From: Chromatiales bacterium
GTDB lineage: Bacteria; Pseudomonadota; Gammaproteobacteria; Chromatiales; Chromatiaceae
Assembly (NCBI GenBank): GCA_024762475.1
Contig: JANTHJ010000003.1
Span: 1-64,000 of the forward strand
Length of the DNA: 64,000 bases
Reading direction: 5' to 3'
This document shows positions 31,501-39,328 of the stretch, in pieces. Position 1 is the stretch's first letter. Each line of letters begins with the position of its first letter. The position numbers and the translations under genes are program-made. The notes beneath the pieces were generated by a model that was not told the origin of the DNA, did not search any database, and was given only the letters and a program-made list of their open reading frames with translations.

Positions 31501-32205
31501 CAGCTCCAACTGGACGCGCTCGCCCAAGGGGGTGAACAGCAGCAGTGCCAGCATGGCGGCCAGCCCGCCCGCCATGGCAGTGCGCCGGTTCGGATGCAGC
31601 CGCCAGGCCGTCCAGGCCAGCACCGGCGTCAACACCGCCAGTCCGTGCCACAGGCCCAGCCAAGGGATCACCACGAAGGTGAACAACATGCCGCCGAACA
31701 GGGCCCCGGCCGCCTCGGCCACATACAGCCAGGAGATCCCGCCGATGACCGAAGGCGCATCCCGCGCCCCCAGCGCCTTGCAGGCGAGTGGGAAGGCCAG
31801 TCCCAGGGCAATCGCCGACGGCAAGGTCAATACGAGGATTGCAATAAACGCCTGGCCCAGGGGTACCAGCTCGGTGGAGGGCGTATCGAGCAACAGGCGA
31901 ATGCCCCGGGTCGCCAGGATCTGCAATAGCACCAGCAGCGGCAACAGGAGCAGGATATGACTGAGACCTCGTGCCGCGTCGCGCACCCAAGGACGGTCGC
32001 GCAACCACAAAATGGCGGCGGCGCCGAGAGCGATCCACAACAGCCAACTGCCGAAGAAGGCCCCGAGGCTGGCCTCGTTGCCGTAGAAGACGACCAATAT
32101 CTCGCGGATCAGCCAGGCCTGAATCAACTGTGAACCGACACCCAGCAGGAACAGCGCGCCGAGAATCAGGCGGCGGGAGGGGGCGCTGGCTGCTGGCGTT
32201 GTCAT
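28561..32205 (-). CDS. 1214-aa fusion: polytopic membrane/spermidine synthase-like domain + FMN-binding (flavinylation) domain + NapH/NosR-type 4Fe-4S membrane domain
   Basis: N-terminal spermidine-synthase-like TM region with RRYLRDYHGPAYDLVLVLDAAPSNAHSNRYFTREFYQGLR; RVDAITGATVTSKAAL FMN-binding motif; CGYLCPFGALQELL, CRYLCPMGAFLAL, DCIRCNRC. Confidence 0.87.
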   Translation of the reverse strand: MTTPAASAPSRRLILGALFLLGVGSQLIQAWLIREILVVFYGNEASLGAFFGSWLLWIALGAAAILWLRDRPWVRDAARGLSHILLLLPLLVLLQILATRGIRLLLDTPSTELVPLGQAFIAILVLTLPSAIALGLAFPLACKALGARDAPSVIGGISWLYVAEAAGALFGGMLFTFVVIPWLGLWHGLAVLTPVLAWTAWRLHPNRRTAMAGGLAAMLALLLFTPLGERVQLELERFRFNTLQPGLTLLDAVETRYGHVAIARLGDQISVVQDGRIASSFPQPRAVQQTAAYVYAQAAGARRLLLFGSFASGLAAELLRYPVKHIDLVLQDRVAFEHLRPYLTDEHRAALADPRLQLHFIDGRRYLRDYHGPAYDLVLVLDAAPSNAHSNRYFTREFYQGLRAHMHDDGVLCTRVSSASNYLGGTVRSYAGSVYRTLSNTFAQVAIQPGDVQTLCATPKPGRVAEDPAELARRYLAVKLDEHRFPASSFESLMPAERIAYLHYQYETRPGELNSDSRPVTFYLNMLLWARYTASSLADHLAQLRSLGAWPYLVPVLVFLPLWGLRTLMETPEPVVVQRQAGIFSLILLGLVAMALQLIVLFSYQAHVGFMFERVALINALFMTGLALGTGLIGRAMALRGRAEGRLIGLLLVVAALLWATPQVLAWLGQAPVAYQEAGYLAVSALFGLVTGAGFPLGVNLSQRSLHEAAPTGGVAEAADSLGGALGGVLTGALLIPLLGMEGTCRLLMLLSLLVLLPLAWARWVRLRIEPLAARGVPSFPWRGLGWTLTFVVLVAFGWSRLAQQATLAPQLHFDRAVLAEVSGSRVFREKETPFVHYRGWDTPDADTRPPPDTASLSSMAVAADIRGYGGPINLLVSVDASGHLRGVRYVASHETPSYIANIDAWLAGLRGLDLAAGPLDLQRVDAITGATVTSKAALASINRAAVAAGEQVFGRRFASGKEQDVLDALLTPRFLATLVLLMVSIPIYLSGSEPARLALQAASVIVLGFWLNSLVTEVDLVNLLNGHLASFFDNPQRWLLLGFVLVTGLLFGQMWCGYLCPFGALQELLSRLGRRLGLRRYVHRPLGQRLRYLKFVLLSLMLLAVFATGDALWSSFNPMQHFFASHLEGAMGVLGGIVLMGALVYVRFWCRYLCPMGAFLALSNKFALLGHLAPGRRFEHCDLGVRSEYDMDCIRCNRCLTARDTHVRRREHD

Positions 32206-32356
32206 GATGCAGATCAGAAGTTATCGCGTTCGGCCGGACGCCCGAGCAGGAACGGGGCTGCCGGGAACCGCTATCGCAAGTCTAGACCTGATGTCTTGAC
32301 CTGCCCAGCCGCCGGCCCACTGTATCGCCTCCCTGCAGGGGCGGTCGAGAATTCAT

Positions 32357-32385
32357 TTGCCCCGGATCGACGGCTCTGGTATAAA
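32357..32385 (+). promoter_or_regulatory. Predicted sigma70 promoter for rpmB-rpmG
   Basis: TTGCCC (-35), 17-nt spacer, TATAAA (-10), ~70 nt upstream of rpmB. Confidence 0.6.
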
Positions 32386-32453
32386 TACGCGCCTTTCAGT
32401 TCGCCCCCTGGTTTTCGGGGCGGAGAAATCAACCGATTCTTGAGGCTCCAGCC

Positions 32454-32690
32454 ATGTCCAAAGTCTGTCAGGTAACGGGCAAGCGGCCGATGACCGGGAA
32501 CAATGTTTCCCACTCGCATCGCAAGACGCGCCGCCGCTTCCTGCCGAATCTTCACCATCACCGCTTTTGGGTGGAGAGCGAACAACGTTTCGTGCGTCTG
32601 CGGGTTTCCACCGCTGGCATGCGCATCATCGACAAGAAAGGCATCGATGCCGTGCTGGCCGAACTGCGCGCCCGCGGCGAGAAGGTCTGA
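32454..32690 (+). CDS. rpmB: 50S ribosomal protein L28
   Basis: [43 protein letters not shown]. Confidence 0.98.
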   Translation: MSKVCQVTGKRPMTGNNVSHSHRKTRRRFLPNLHHHRFWVESEQRFVRLRVSTAGMRIIDKKGIDAVLAELRARGEKV

Positions 32691-32701
32691 GGAGCTGAAC
32701 C

Positions 32702-32869
32702 ATGGCCAAGGCTGTTCGTGAAAAAATCCGCCTCAACTCGAGTGCGGGCACCGGTCACTTCTACACCACCACCAAGAACAAGCGCACCATGACGGGCAAG
32801 TTCGAGATCAAGAAATACGATCCCGTCGTGCGCAAGCACGTGATGTACAAGGAAGGCAAGATCAAGTAA
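32702..32869 (+). CDS. rpmG: 50S ribosomal protein L33 (55 aa; below the ORF-track length cutoff)
   Basis: [55 protein letters not shown]. Confidence 0.97.
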   Translation: MAKAVREKIRLNSSAGTGHFYTTTKNKRTMTGKFEIKKYDPVVRKHVMYKEGKIK

Positions 32870-32890
32870 CCCGATCACCTTCCCGGAGCC

Positions 32891-32922
32891 ATGAAAAAAC
32901 CCGCCGAGGCGGGTTTTTTCAT
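32891..32922. terminator. Bidirectional Rho-independent terminator between rpmG and desaturase gene
   Basis: ATGAAAAAACCCGCC-GA-GGCGGGTTTTTTCAT, perfect palindrome with A-tract and T-tract. Confidence 0.92.
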
Positions 32923-32943
32923 GCGTGAAGTCCGCGTCCGGCG

Positions 32944-34131
32944 TCACACCGGAACCGCCGGCTGGTAGCGCTTGATGCTGCGGGCGAAGTCCTGGAGGGC
33001 ACGAATACCGGTGGCCTCGGCCTCCCGACACCACTGCTGCAAGGATTCGAGCAACACCTCCTGGCTGGTCGCCGAACGCTCCCAGATACCCTGCAGCCGC
33101 TCACGGAACTGATACACCGTACTCAGCATCTGGCTGCGTTCCAGCACCTCGGCCAGCCGCTGCCTCGCCGCCTCGTCCAGGCGGGCACCATCGGCCGTGA
33201 GCAGCCTGCGCGCCTGGCGCGCCAGCTTGCGGCAATGCCGCTCGGAGCGACACAGCTCCTCCTTCGCCACCGGACTGATCACCTGTCGCGCATAATCGGC
33301 CAGCACGTGCATGCGATGCACCACCACTGCCTTCACGGTATCCATGTCGACCGCGGTCTTGCCTGCATCCAGCAGCGGCTTCAACGCCACGCGGCGCACC
33401 CGCGCCAGCCCCAGGAAGGACAGGATCCGGATGTACATCCAGCCGATGTCGAACTCGAACCACTTGGCCGAAAGCTTGGCCGAACTGGGGAAGGCGTGAT
33501 GATTGTTGTGCAGCTCCTCGCCGCCGATCAGGATGCCCCAGGGAGAGATATTGGTCGCCGCGTCGGGCGAGGCAAAGTTGCGGTAGCCCCACCAGTGTCC
33601 CAGACCGTTGATCACGCCCGCGGCCCAGAAAGGAATCCAGATCATCTGAATCGCCCATACGGCCACGCCGGCGACGCCGAACAGCAGCACATCCAGCAGC
33701 AGCATGATCGTGATCCCCACCGACCGCCGGGCATACAGTTTTCGCTCCAGCCAGTCGTCGGGCGTACCGTGAGAGAAGCGCTCCACCAGCCCCTTGTTCT
33801 CGATCGCCTCGCGATACAGCTCGGCACCCTCCCAGAGCACCTTGCGGATTCCCTTGATCTGGGGGCTGTGCGGGTCTTCGTCGGTCTCGCAGCGGGCGTG
33901 GTGATAGCGATGCACCGCCACCCACTCACGGGTCACCATGCCGGTAGTCAGCCACAGCCAGAGACGGAAGAAATGGGACACCACCGGGTGCAGTGTGAGC
34001 GCCCGGTGTGCCTGGGCGCGGTGCAAGAATACGGTCACCGCGACAATGGTGACATGGGTCAGGCCCAGCGTCACCAGGATCAGCTGCCACCAGGACAGCT
34101 GCATCAAACCTTCGGTCATGAGATCTCCCAT
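32944..34131 (-). CDS. Fatty acid (acyl-CoA type) desaturase
   Basis: HRAQAHRAL, HRYHHARCETDEDPHSP, HNNHHAFPSSAK histidine boxes. Confidence 0.92.
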   Translation of the reverse strand: MGDLMTEGLMQLSWWQLILVTLGLTHVTIVAVTVFLHRAQAHRALTLHPVVSHFFRLWLWLTTGMVTREWVAVHRYHHARCETDEDPHSPQIKGIRKVLWEGAELYREAIENKGLVERFSHGTPDDWLERKLYARRSVGITIMLLLDVLLFGVAGVAVWAIQMIWIPFWAAGVINGLGHWWGYRNFASPDAATNISPWGILIGGEELHNNHHAFPSSAKLSAKWFEFDIGWMYIRILSFLGLARVRRVALKPLLDAGKTAVDMDTVKAVVVHRMHVLADYARQVISPVAKEELCRSERHCRKLARQARRLLTADGARLDEAARQRLAEVLERSQMLSTVYQFRERLQGIWERSATSQEVLLESLQQWCREAEATGIRALQDFARSIKRYQPAVPV

Positions 34132-34260
34132 TCAGAAAATGAGTTCAGCAGCGGACTCCGATCGGGCACCCTGCTGTTTACCCGACACATCACGAGAATT
34201 CGGATGCAGGGCACGCAGAGTATAGCGGCAGTCGGCCCGTATCTCTTGAATTTCCCTGCA

Positions 34261-34426
34261 TAGCAGCCTGTCGGACTCGGCCGTTCGAAGCGAAAATTTG
34301 CGGGAGCGAATCCAATGAGCTTATCGAATGAGGAGAATAGCCGGCCTATTTGACGAATTCGATAAGCTCAGTTGATCGCTATCCGCGGATTTGCAGCCGG
34401 ACAGCGTCGAGTCCGACAGGCTGATA
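34261..34426. repeat. Nested palindromic intergenic element
   Basis: Outer arms TAGCAGCCTGTCGGACTC / GAGTCCGACAGGCTGATA (17/18), inner perfect 14-bp arms TGAGCTTATCGAAT / ATTCGATAAGCTCA, core AATAGCCGGCCTATT. Confidence 0.8.
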
Positions 34427-34487
34427 GCTCAAGGAAGCCACCTGACTGCCGCCAAACCGTTAGACCGCCCACAGAGCCACGGGAGAC

Positions 34488-35744
34488 ATGGCCGAACCCT
34501 TTCATTCCGCAGTTCCGCCCGCGCGGGATCTCGCCTCGCAGCAGATTCGTGTCGGCAGACAGGCCATCTTCGACCGCAACCGGAGAGTCTACGCCTACGA
34601 ACTCCTGTTTCGCGGGGCAGGAACCCTGGCGCCGGGCCAGGAGGCCGGAGATAGCGCCACCTCCAGCACGATATTGGACGCGTTTGTAGAAATCGGCATC
34701 GACCGGCTGACCGGCAGAAAACCGGCCTTTGTCAATCTCACCCGCCGCTTCTTCGTCGATCTGCCCCCGATCCCTTTCGATCCGGCCTCGGTGGTACTCG
34801 AGATCCTCGAGGACATACCGGTCGACCAGGCCCTGATCAATGGCGTGACAGCGCTGCGCGACGCGGGCTACCGACTGGCGATCGACGACTATCTCTTCGA
34901 GCCCCGCTGGGAGCCACTGCTGCCATTGGTCGAGATCGTCAAGGTCGAGATCGGCGCCCAGCCCCTGGAGGACATGTCCGAGCGGATCAAGCCACTGCGC
35001 GACATCGGCCTGACCCTGCTGGCAGAAAAGGTAGAGACGCCGGAGCAGTTTCAGCAGTTGCACGCCTGCGGATTCGATCTCTTCCAGGGCTTCTTTTTTG
35101 CCCGCCCGGACGTGATCGAGACAACCACGGTGGGCGAGTTCCAACCGGTGGTGACCCGCCTGCTGGCACAGGTGCACGACCCGGAGGCCGACATCGGCCA
35201 GCTATCGCAACTGATCAGCCAGGACCCCGGCCTGAGCTACAAGCTGCTGCGCCTGATCAACTCCGCAGCGGTGGGCCTGCAGCGCCAGGTCGATTCGATC
35301 CAGCAGGCAGTCGTCCTGCTCGGCCTGGAACGCATTCGCGTTTGGGCGACCCTGTTCCTCCTGGCAGGTCGGGGCGAGCGCCCGAACGAACTGTTCAACC
35401 TCGGCCTGATGCGTGCCAACCTGTGCGAGCGCCTCTCACGGGAATGCGGCATCGGCAGACCCGACACCGCCTATACCGTGGGTCTGCTGTCGGTGCTGGA
35501 TGGCATGCTATCGCTGCCGATGAACGAAGCACTGCGACTGCTGCCGCTGGCGGAGCCCGTTCGCCAGGCCATCGGCTCCCTGGAAGGCGAATACGGGCAA
35601 CTGCTGCAACAGGCCATCGCCCTCGACCAAGGCGTGGACCTCCCAGGGGCCGGCCTGCCGGGCATCGACAGTCAACGGCTGGTCGATCTCTACATGCAGA
35701 GCAGTGATGCCGCCTTTGCGACCCTGGAAATGCTCTCGGCATGA
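34488..35744 (+). CDS. EAL-HDOD signalling protein
   Basis: EAL-like N-terminus (GRQAIFDRNRRVYAYELLFR, AIDDYLF, KVEIGA, LLAEKVET, FFFARPD) then HDOD (QDPGLSYKLLRLINSAAVGLQRQVDSIQQAVVLLGLERIRVWATL). Confidence 0.88.
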   Translation: MAEPFHSAVPPARDLASQQIRVGRQAIFDRNRRVYAYELLFRGAGTLAPGQEAGDSATSSTILDAFVEIGIDRLTGRKPAFVNLTRRFFVDLPPIPFDPASVVLEILEDIPVDQALINGVTALRDAGYRLAIDDYLFEPRWEPLLPLVEIVKVEIGAQPLEDMSERIKPLRDIGLTLLAEKVETPEQFQQLHACGFDLFQGFFFARPDVIETTTVGEFQPVVTRLLAQVHDPEADIGQLSQLISQDPGLSYKLLRLINSAAVGLQRQVDSIQQAVVLLGLERIRVWATLFLLAGRGERPNELFNLGLMRANLCERLSRECGIGRPDTAYTVGLLSVLDGMLSLPMNEALRLLPLAEPVRQAIGSLEGEYGQLLQQAIALDQGVDLPGAGLPGIDSQRLVDLYMQSSDAAFATLEMLSA

Positions 35745-35927
35745 TGTTCGACCTGCGCCGGGACCCAGGCTCTCTCGCCTGCAGCACCTGATCCTGCCAA
35801 CATCCCCCTGGATCGGCGTAGGCCCTGAAGTCCCCGGTGTTGCTTGAAAACGGTCGCTGCCGGCGCCAATTGAGATTAGGATAATCGCAATCCAACAGCA
35901 CCCGCGCCTTGCAGGAGAACCATCATC

Positions 35928-36233
35928 ATGGTCAGCATCGATTCCCTGGCAGAACAACACATTCAGCGCTACGAGTCCCGACTCCAACACCTCGACGAGC
36001 TGATCGAGAAGGCACGCAGCGGCGTCGAAGGACACCCGGAGCACGCGCAACACGCCAAGGCCCTGGCGGACATATTGGCCCGTCGGGACGAGCTGCAGGT
36101 GAGAGTCGACGACCTGAAACTGAACAAACCGGCCGGTCTCTCCGAGGAGCTGCAGGAAGATGGCCCCATCATGGGCATCGTCGACGCGATTGCTGGCGAG
36201 CTCGAGGCACTCCTGGAAAAGTTGGGCGCCTGA
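35928..36233 (+). CDS. Small conserved-looking hypothetical protein (helical, acidic)
   Basis: ORF MVSIDSLAEQHIQRYESRLQHLDELIEKA... preceded by AGGAG. Confidence 0.7.
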   Translation: MVSIDSLAEQHIQRYESRLQHLDELIEKARSGVEGHPEHAQHAKALADILARRDELQVRVDDLKLNKPAGLSEELQEDGPIMGIVDAIAGELEALLEKLGA

Positions 36234-36268
36234 CCCCACAAGCCTCGGATTCGGTGTTCTCCGGCGTC

Positions 36269-38329
36269 TCAGCGGGTACTCGGAGGAGCGAGATGGTGGA
36301 CTCGGGCCGGGCCACCGCCGGACTCGTCCGACTGCCCGGTCACCTGATGCGGGGCCTGTTCTGCATCTCGGCCTGAGGCCAGAAGGAGATTGCCATAACG
36401 ATCCACCTGGCACCGCCAGCCTCTGGCCACCCAGGTGGTCGCCACACGCTCGGCGATGATTGCAGGACCGGCCAGCTCGAAGCCCGCGGGCAGGGCATCG
36501 CGCTGATACAGGGAAACCGCCTCCCCGCCGGGCATCCGACACAGGGCTGGCTCCGGTGCAGGTATATCCCCAGGCCGCTCAGCCAGGCGAAAACCGCTGC
36601 CGCTCCCCCGCACTGCCAGGCGCAGTGTCACCAGTTCCACCGGCTGATCCAGGGAATGCCCGTATCGTTCGGCATGACGGTCGTGGAAAGCCGCTGCGGT
36701 CGATACCGCCCCCTCCCAGGGGAGATTGAGGGTGTAGGATTGCCCCTGGTAGCGCAGGTCTGCCGAGGCCTGCTGTTCGCAGGCCTCCAGCGAAATACCT
36801 TCTGCCCCCAGCGCCTGGGCCGCACGATCCCGCAGACGCGCCAGTTCCGCTACCACCCGCTCATCCAGCCCGGACTCGTCCAACAGGCGCATCAGGGTGC
36901 GCGAGAGCTGTCGCCCCGGACGCGCGGCGAGCATCCCCAGCGCGGACAGCACGCCCCCCTGGACCGGCACCATGGCGCTGCGCATCTGCAGCGCCTCCGC
37001 CAGCTCGCAGACATGCAGGCCACCTGCACCACCGAACGAGACCAGCAGATGTTCCCGGGTATCGACCCCGCGCCGGATGGAGATGGTCCGCAGGGCCCTG
37101 GCCATGTGGGCATTGGCCACATCCACCACGGCCCGCGCTGCATCCCGCAGGCTACCCCCCAGCGCCTCCGCCACCGGCCGCATCGCCCGCTCTGCGCCAG
37201 ACCGGTCCAATCCCATCTCACCGCCCAGAAAGGCATCCGACCGCAGCCGGCCCAGTAACAGGTTGGCATCGGTAACGGTGGGTCGCTGCCCACCCCGCCC
37301 GTAACAGGCCGGCCCCGGGGCCGCCCCGGCCGACTCCGGCCCGACCTGCAGCATGCCGCCGGCATCGAGCCAGACGATGGAGCCACCCCCCGCGCCGATG
37401 GTATGCATGTCCATCATGGGCACCGCGACCGGCCAGTCGCCGATATGCCCCTCGGTGGTGAGGTGCAGATCCCCCTCGATGAGCGCGACATCGGTGGAGG
37501 TGCCACCCATGTCGAAAGTCAGCAATCGCCCGAATCCCGCCAGTTCGCCCAGGTATTGCGTCGCCACCAGTCCGCCTGCCGGCCCGGACAGCAGCATGCG
37601 CACTGCCTGGCCCGTCGCCTGCTCGGCACCCATGGTCTCACCCGAGCTCTGCATCACCGATACCGGGACACCCGGCAAACCCGCACCCAGGCGGCGCAGA
37701 TAGCCGGCCACGCGCGGACCCACCCAGGCGTTCAGCCAGGTGGCCATGCCACGCTCGTATTCGCGCACCTCGGGCAGGACCTCACTGGAGAGCGAACAGA
37801 AGACTCCGTCCGGGATCGCCGCGCGCAGCCGCTGCTCCAGCTCCGGGGCCAGATAGGAGAAAACCAGATTTACCGCCACTGCCTCCGGGCCGAGCACTTC
37901 GAGCGCGTCCCGCAGGACGGAAATATCCTGCTCGGTGAGAGGCTCGATCACACTGCCATCGGCGGCAACGCGCCCACCCGTCTCGAGACAGAGTTCCGGG
38001 GGGACCGGCGGAGGGCGCTTGCGCGGTCGCAGCTCATAGAGCTCGCGCCGCGCCTGGCGGCCGATGGTCAGCAGATCGGCAAAACCGCGGTTGGTCACGA
38101 AGACCGTCCGGACTCCCTTGCCCTCGAGTGCCGCATTGGTGGCGACGGTCGACCCGTGGACCACCCGCAGACGATCCAGCGGCAGCCCCAGCGCGCGTAT
38201 GCCCTCCAGGATGGCTCGCTCCGGCGCTTCCGGCGTGGACAGCACCTTGTGCACCCGGATGCCCCGATCTTCGTCGAGACATACGAAGTCGGTAAAGGTA
38301 CCCCCGGTATCCACGCCCAGCCAGATCAT
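36269..38329 (-). CDS. Hydantoinase/5-oxoprolinase A family protein (HyuA-like)
   Basis: MIWLGVDTGGTFTDFVCLDEDRGIRVHKVLSTP; GPAGGLVATQYLGELAGFGRLLTFDMGGTSTDVALIEG; GGAGGLHVCELAEAL. Confidence 0.9.
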   Translation of the reverse strand: MIWLGVDTGGTFTDFVCLDEDRGIRVHKVLSTPEAPERAILEGIRALGLPLDRLRVVHGSTVATNAALEGKGVRTVFVTNRGFADLLTIGRQARRELYELRPRKRPPPVPPELCLETGGRVAADGSVIEPLTEQDISVLRDALEVLGPEAVAVNLVFSYLAPELEQRLRAAIPDGVFCSLSSEVLPEVREYERGMATWLNAWVGPRVAGYLRRLGAGLPGVPVSVMQSSGETMGAEQATGQAVRMLLSGPAGGLVATQYLGELAGFGRLLTFDMGGTSTDVALIEGDLHLTTEGHIGDWPVAVPMMDMHTIGAGGGSIVWLDAGGMLQVGPESAGAAPGPACYGRGGQRPTVTDANLLLGRLRSDAFLGGEMGLDRSGAERAMRPVAEALGGSLRDAARAVVDVANAHMARALRTISIRRGVDTREHLLVSFGGAGGLHVCELAEALQMRSAMVPVQGGVLSALGMLAARPGRQLSRTLMRLLDESGLDERVVAELARLRDRAAQALGAEGISLEACEQQASADLRYQGQSYTLNLPWEGAVSTAAAFHDRHAERYGHSLDQPVELVTLRLAVRGSGSGFRLAERPGDIPAPEPALCRMPGGEAVSLYQRDALPAGFELAGPAIIAERVATTWVARGWRCQVDRYGNLLLASGRDAEQAPHQVTGQSDESGGGPARVHHLAPPSTR

Positions 38330-38440
38330 GGCGGGCGATTGTAGGAAGCCCGGACCGGCGACACCAGCCCTATCCCTCACCGGCAGGAGGTGAATGCCAC
38401 ACTGGCCGCTTCCCGCACTGCTTGTTAACCTTGACAGCCC

Positions 38441-39328
38441 ATGGAGACCCTCCTGCGTGCCCACCAGCTGAAACTGCCCCCCCGGCTGAAAGGGCTCAGC
38501 CTGACCCTGCATCGTGGCGAAACCCTTGGCCTGTTGGGTATCAACGGGGCGGGCAAGTCCACCGCACTGTCCGCCCTGGCCGGGGCATTGCCCGGCATGC
38601 GGGGCCGGATCGAGATCGCGGGCGCCCCCCTGGCGGACAACCGGGCCCTGCGGCGACATATCGGGTGGCTGCCCCAGCATCCACCGCTGTATCCCGACCT
38701 GAGCGTGGAGGAGAATCTGCGCTTTTTCGCTGGCCTGCAGTTGGGTCGCATCCCAAACGCCGCACAAGTGAAGGCAATGCTGGAACGGTTTGGCCTGGGA
38801 CCCTTGCGCCGTCGCCTCGCCGAGCGGCTGTCGGGGGGCGAACGCATGCGACTGGGCCTGGCCTGCGTACTGGCACACGATCCGCAGGTGCTGCTGCTGG
38901 ACGAACCCACCGCGGGACTCGATCCTCTGCAGGCAGAGCAGCTGCGCGAATTGATCCGCGAACTGGCCGCGGAGCGCGCCGTGTTGATCGCCACCCATTT
39001 GCTGCCCGATGTGGAATTACTATGCGACCGCGCGCTGCTGATGCATGCGGGCGAAATCGTTGCCGAGGAGCCGGTGGCGCACGACCGGCACTGCCTGCGG
39101 GCCGCCTTCGCACGCCCGCCCGAAGATCGCGAACTGCTCGCCCTGCCCGGCATCGCCAGAATCCTCGAACGTCGGGCCGGGGAAGTGTTCCTGGAGTTGG
39201 CCCCTGATGCCCCGTCGCATCTACTCGAGTCGATCGCCGCGCGGGGCTGGGGCCTGACCGCCTGGCATCCGCAACGGGCCGATCTGCTGGCGCGGTTCCG
39301 GGCATTGAGTACCGGAGAGGTGGCGTGA
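38441..39328 (+). CDS. ABC transporter ATP-binding protein (GldA-like)
   Basis: LGINGAGKSTAL Walker A, LSGGERMRLGLA signature, VLLLDEPTAGLDPLQ Walker B. Confidence 0.92.
   Translation: METLLRAHQLKLPPRLKGLSLTLHRGETLGLLGINGAGKSTALSALAGALPGMRGRIEIAGAPLADNRALRRHIGWLPQHPPLYPDLSVEENLRFFAGLQLGRIPNAAQVKAMLERFGLGPLRRRLAERLSGGERMRLGLACVLAHDPQVLLLDEPTAGLDPLQAEQLRELIRELAAERAVLIATHLLPDVELLCDRALLMHAGEIVAEEPVAHDRHCLRAAFARPPEDRELLALPGIARILERRAGEVFLELAPDAPSHLLESIAARGWGLTAWHPQRADLLARFRALSTGEVA

Noticed and set aside
30697-31929. 410-aa plus-strand ORF
   Set aside because: Antisense to the membrane fusion gene; Gln/Arg-rich shadow translation.
38329-38998. N-terminal extension of the HyuA-like ORF to 38998
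   Set aside because: The family N-terminus MIWLGVDTGGTFTDF starts at 38329; the extension is antisense to the ABC ATPase gene.
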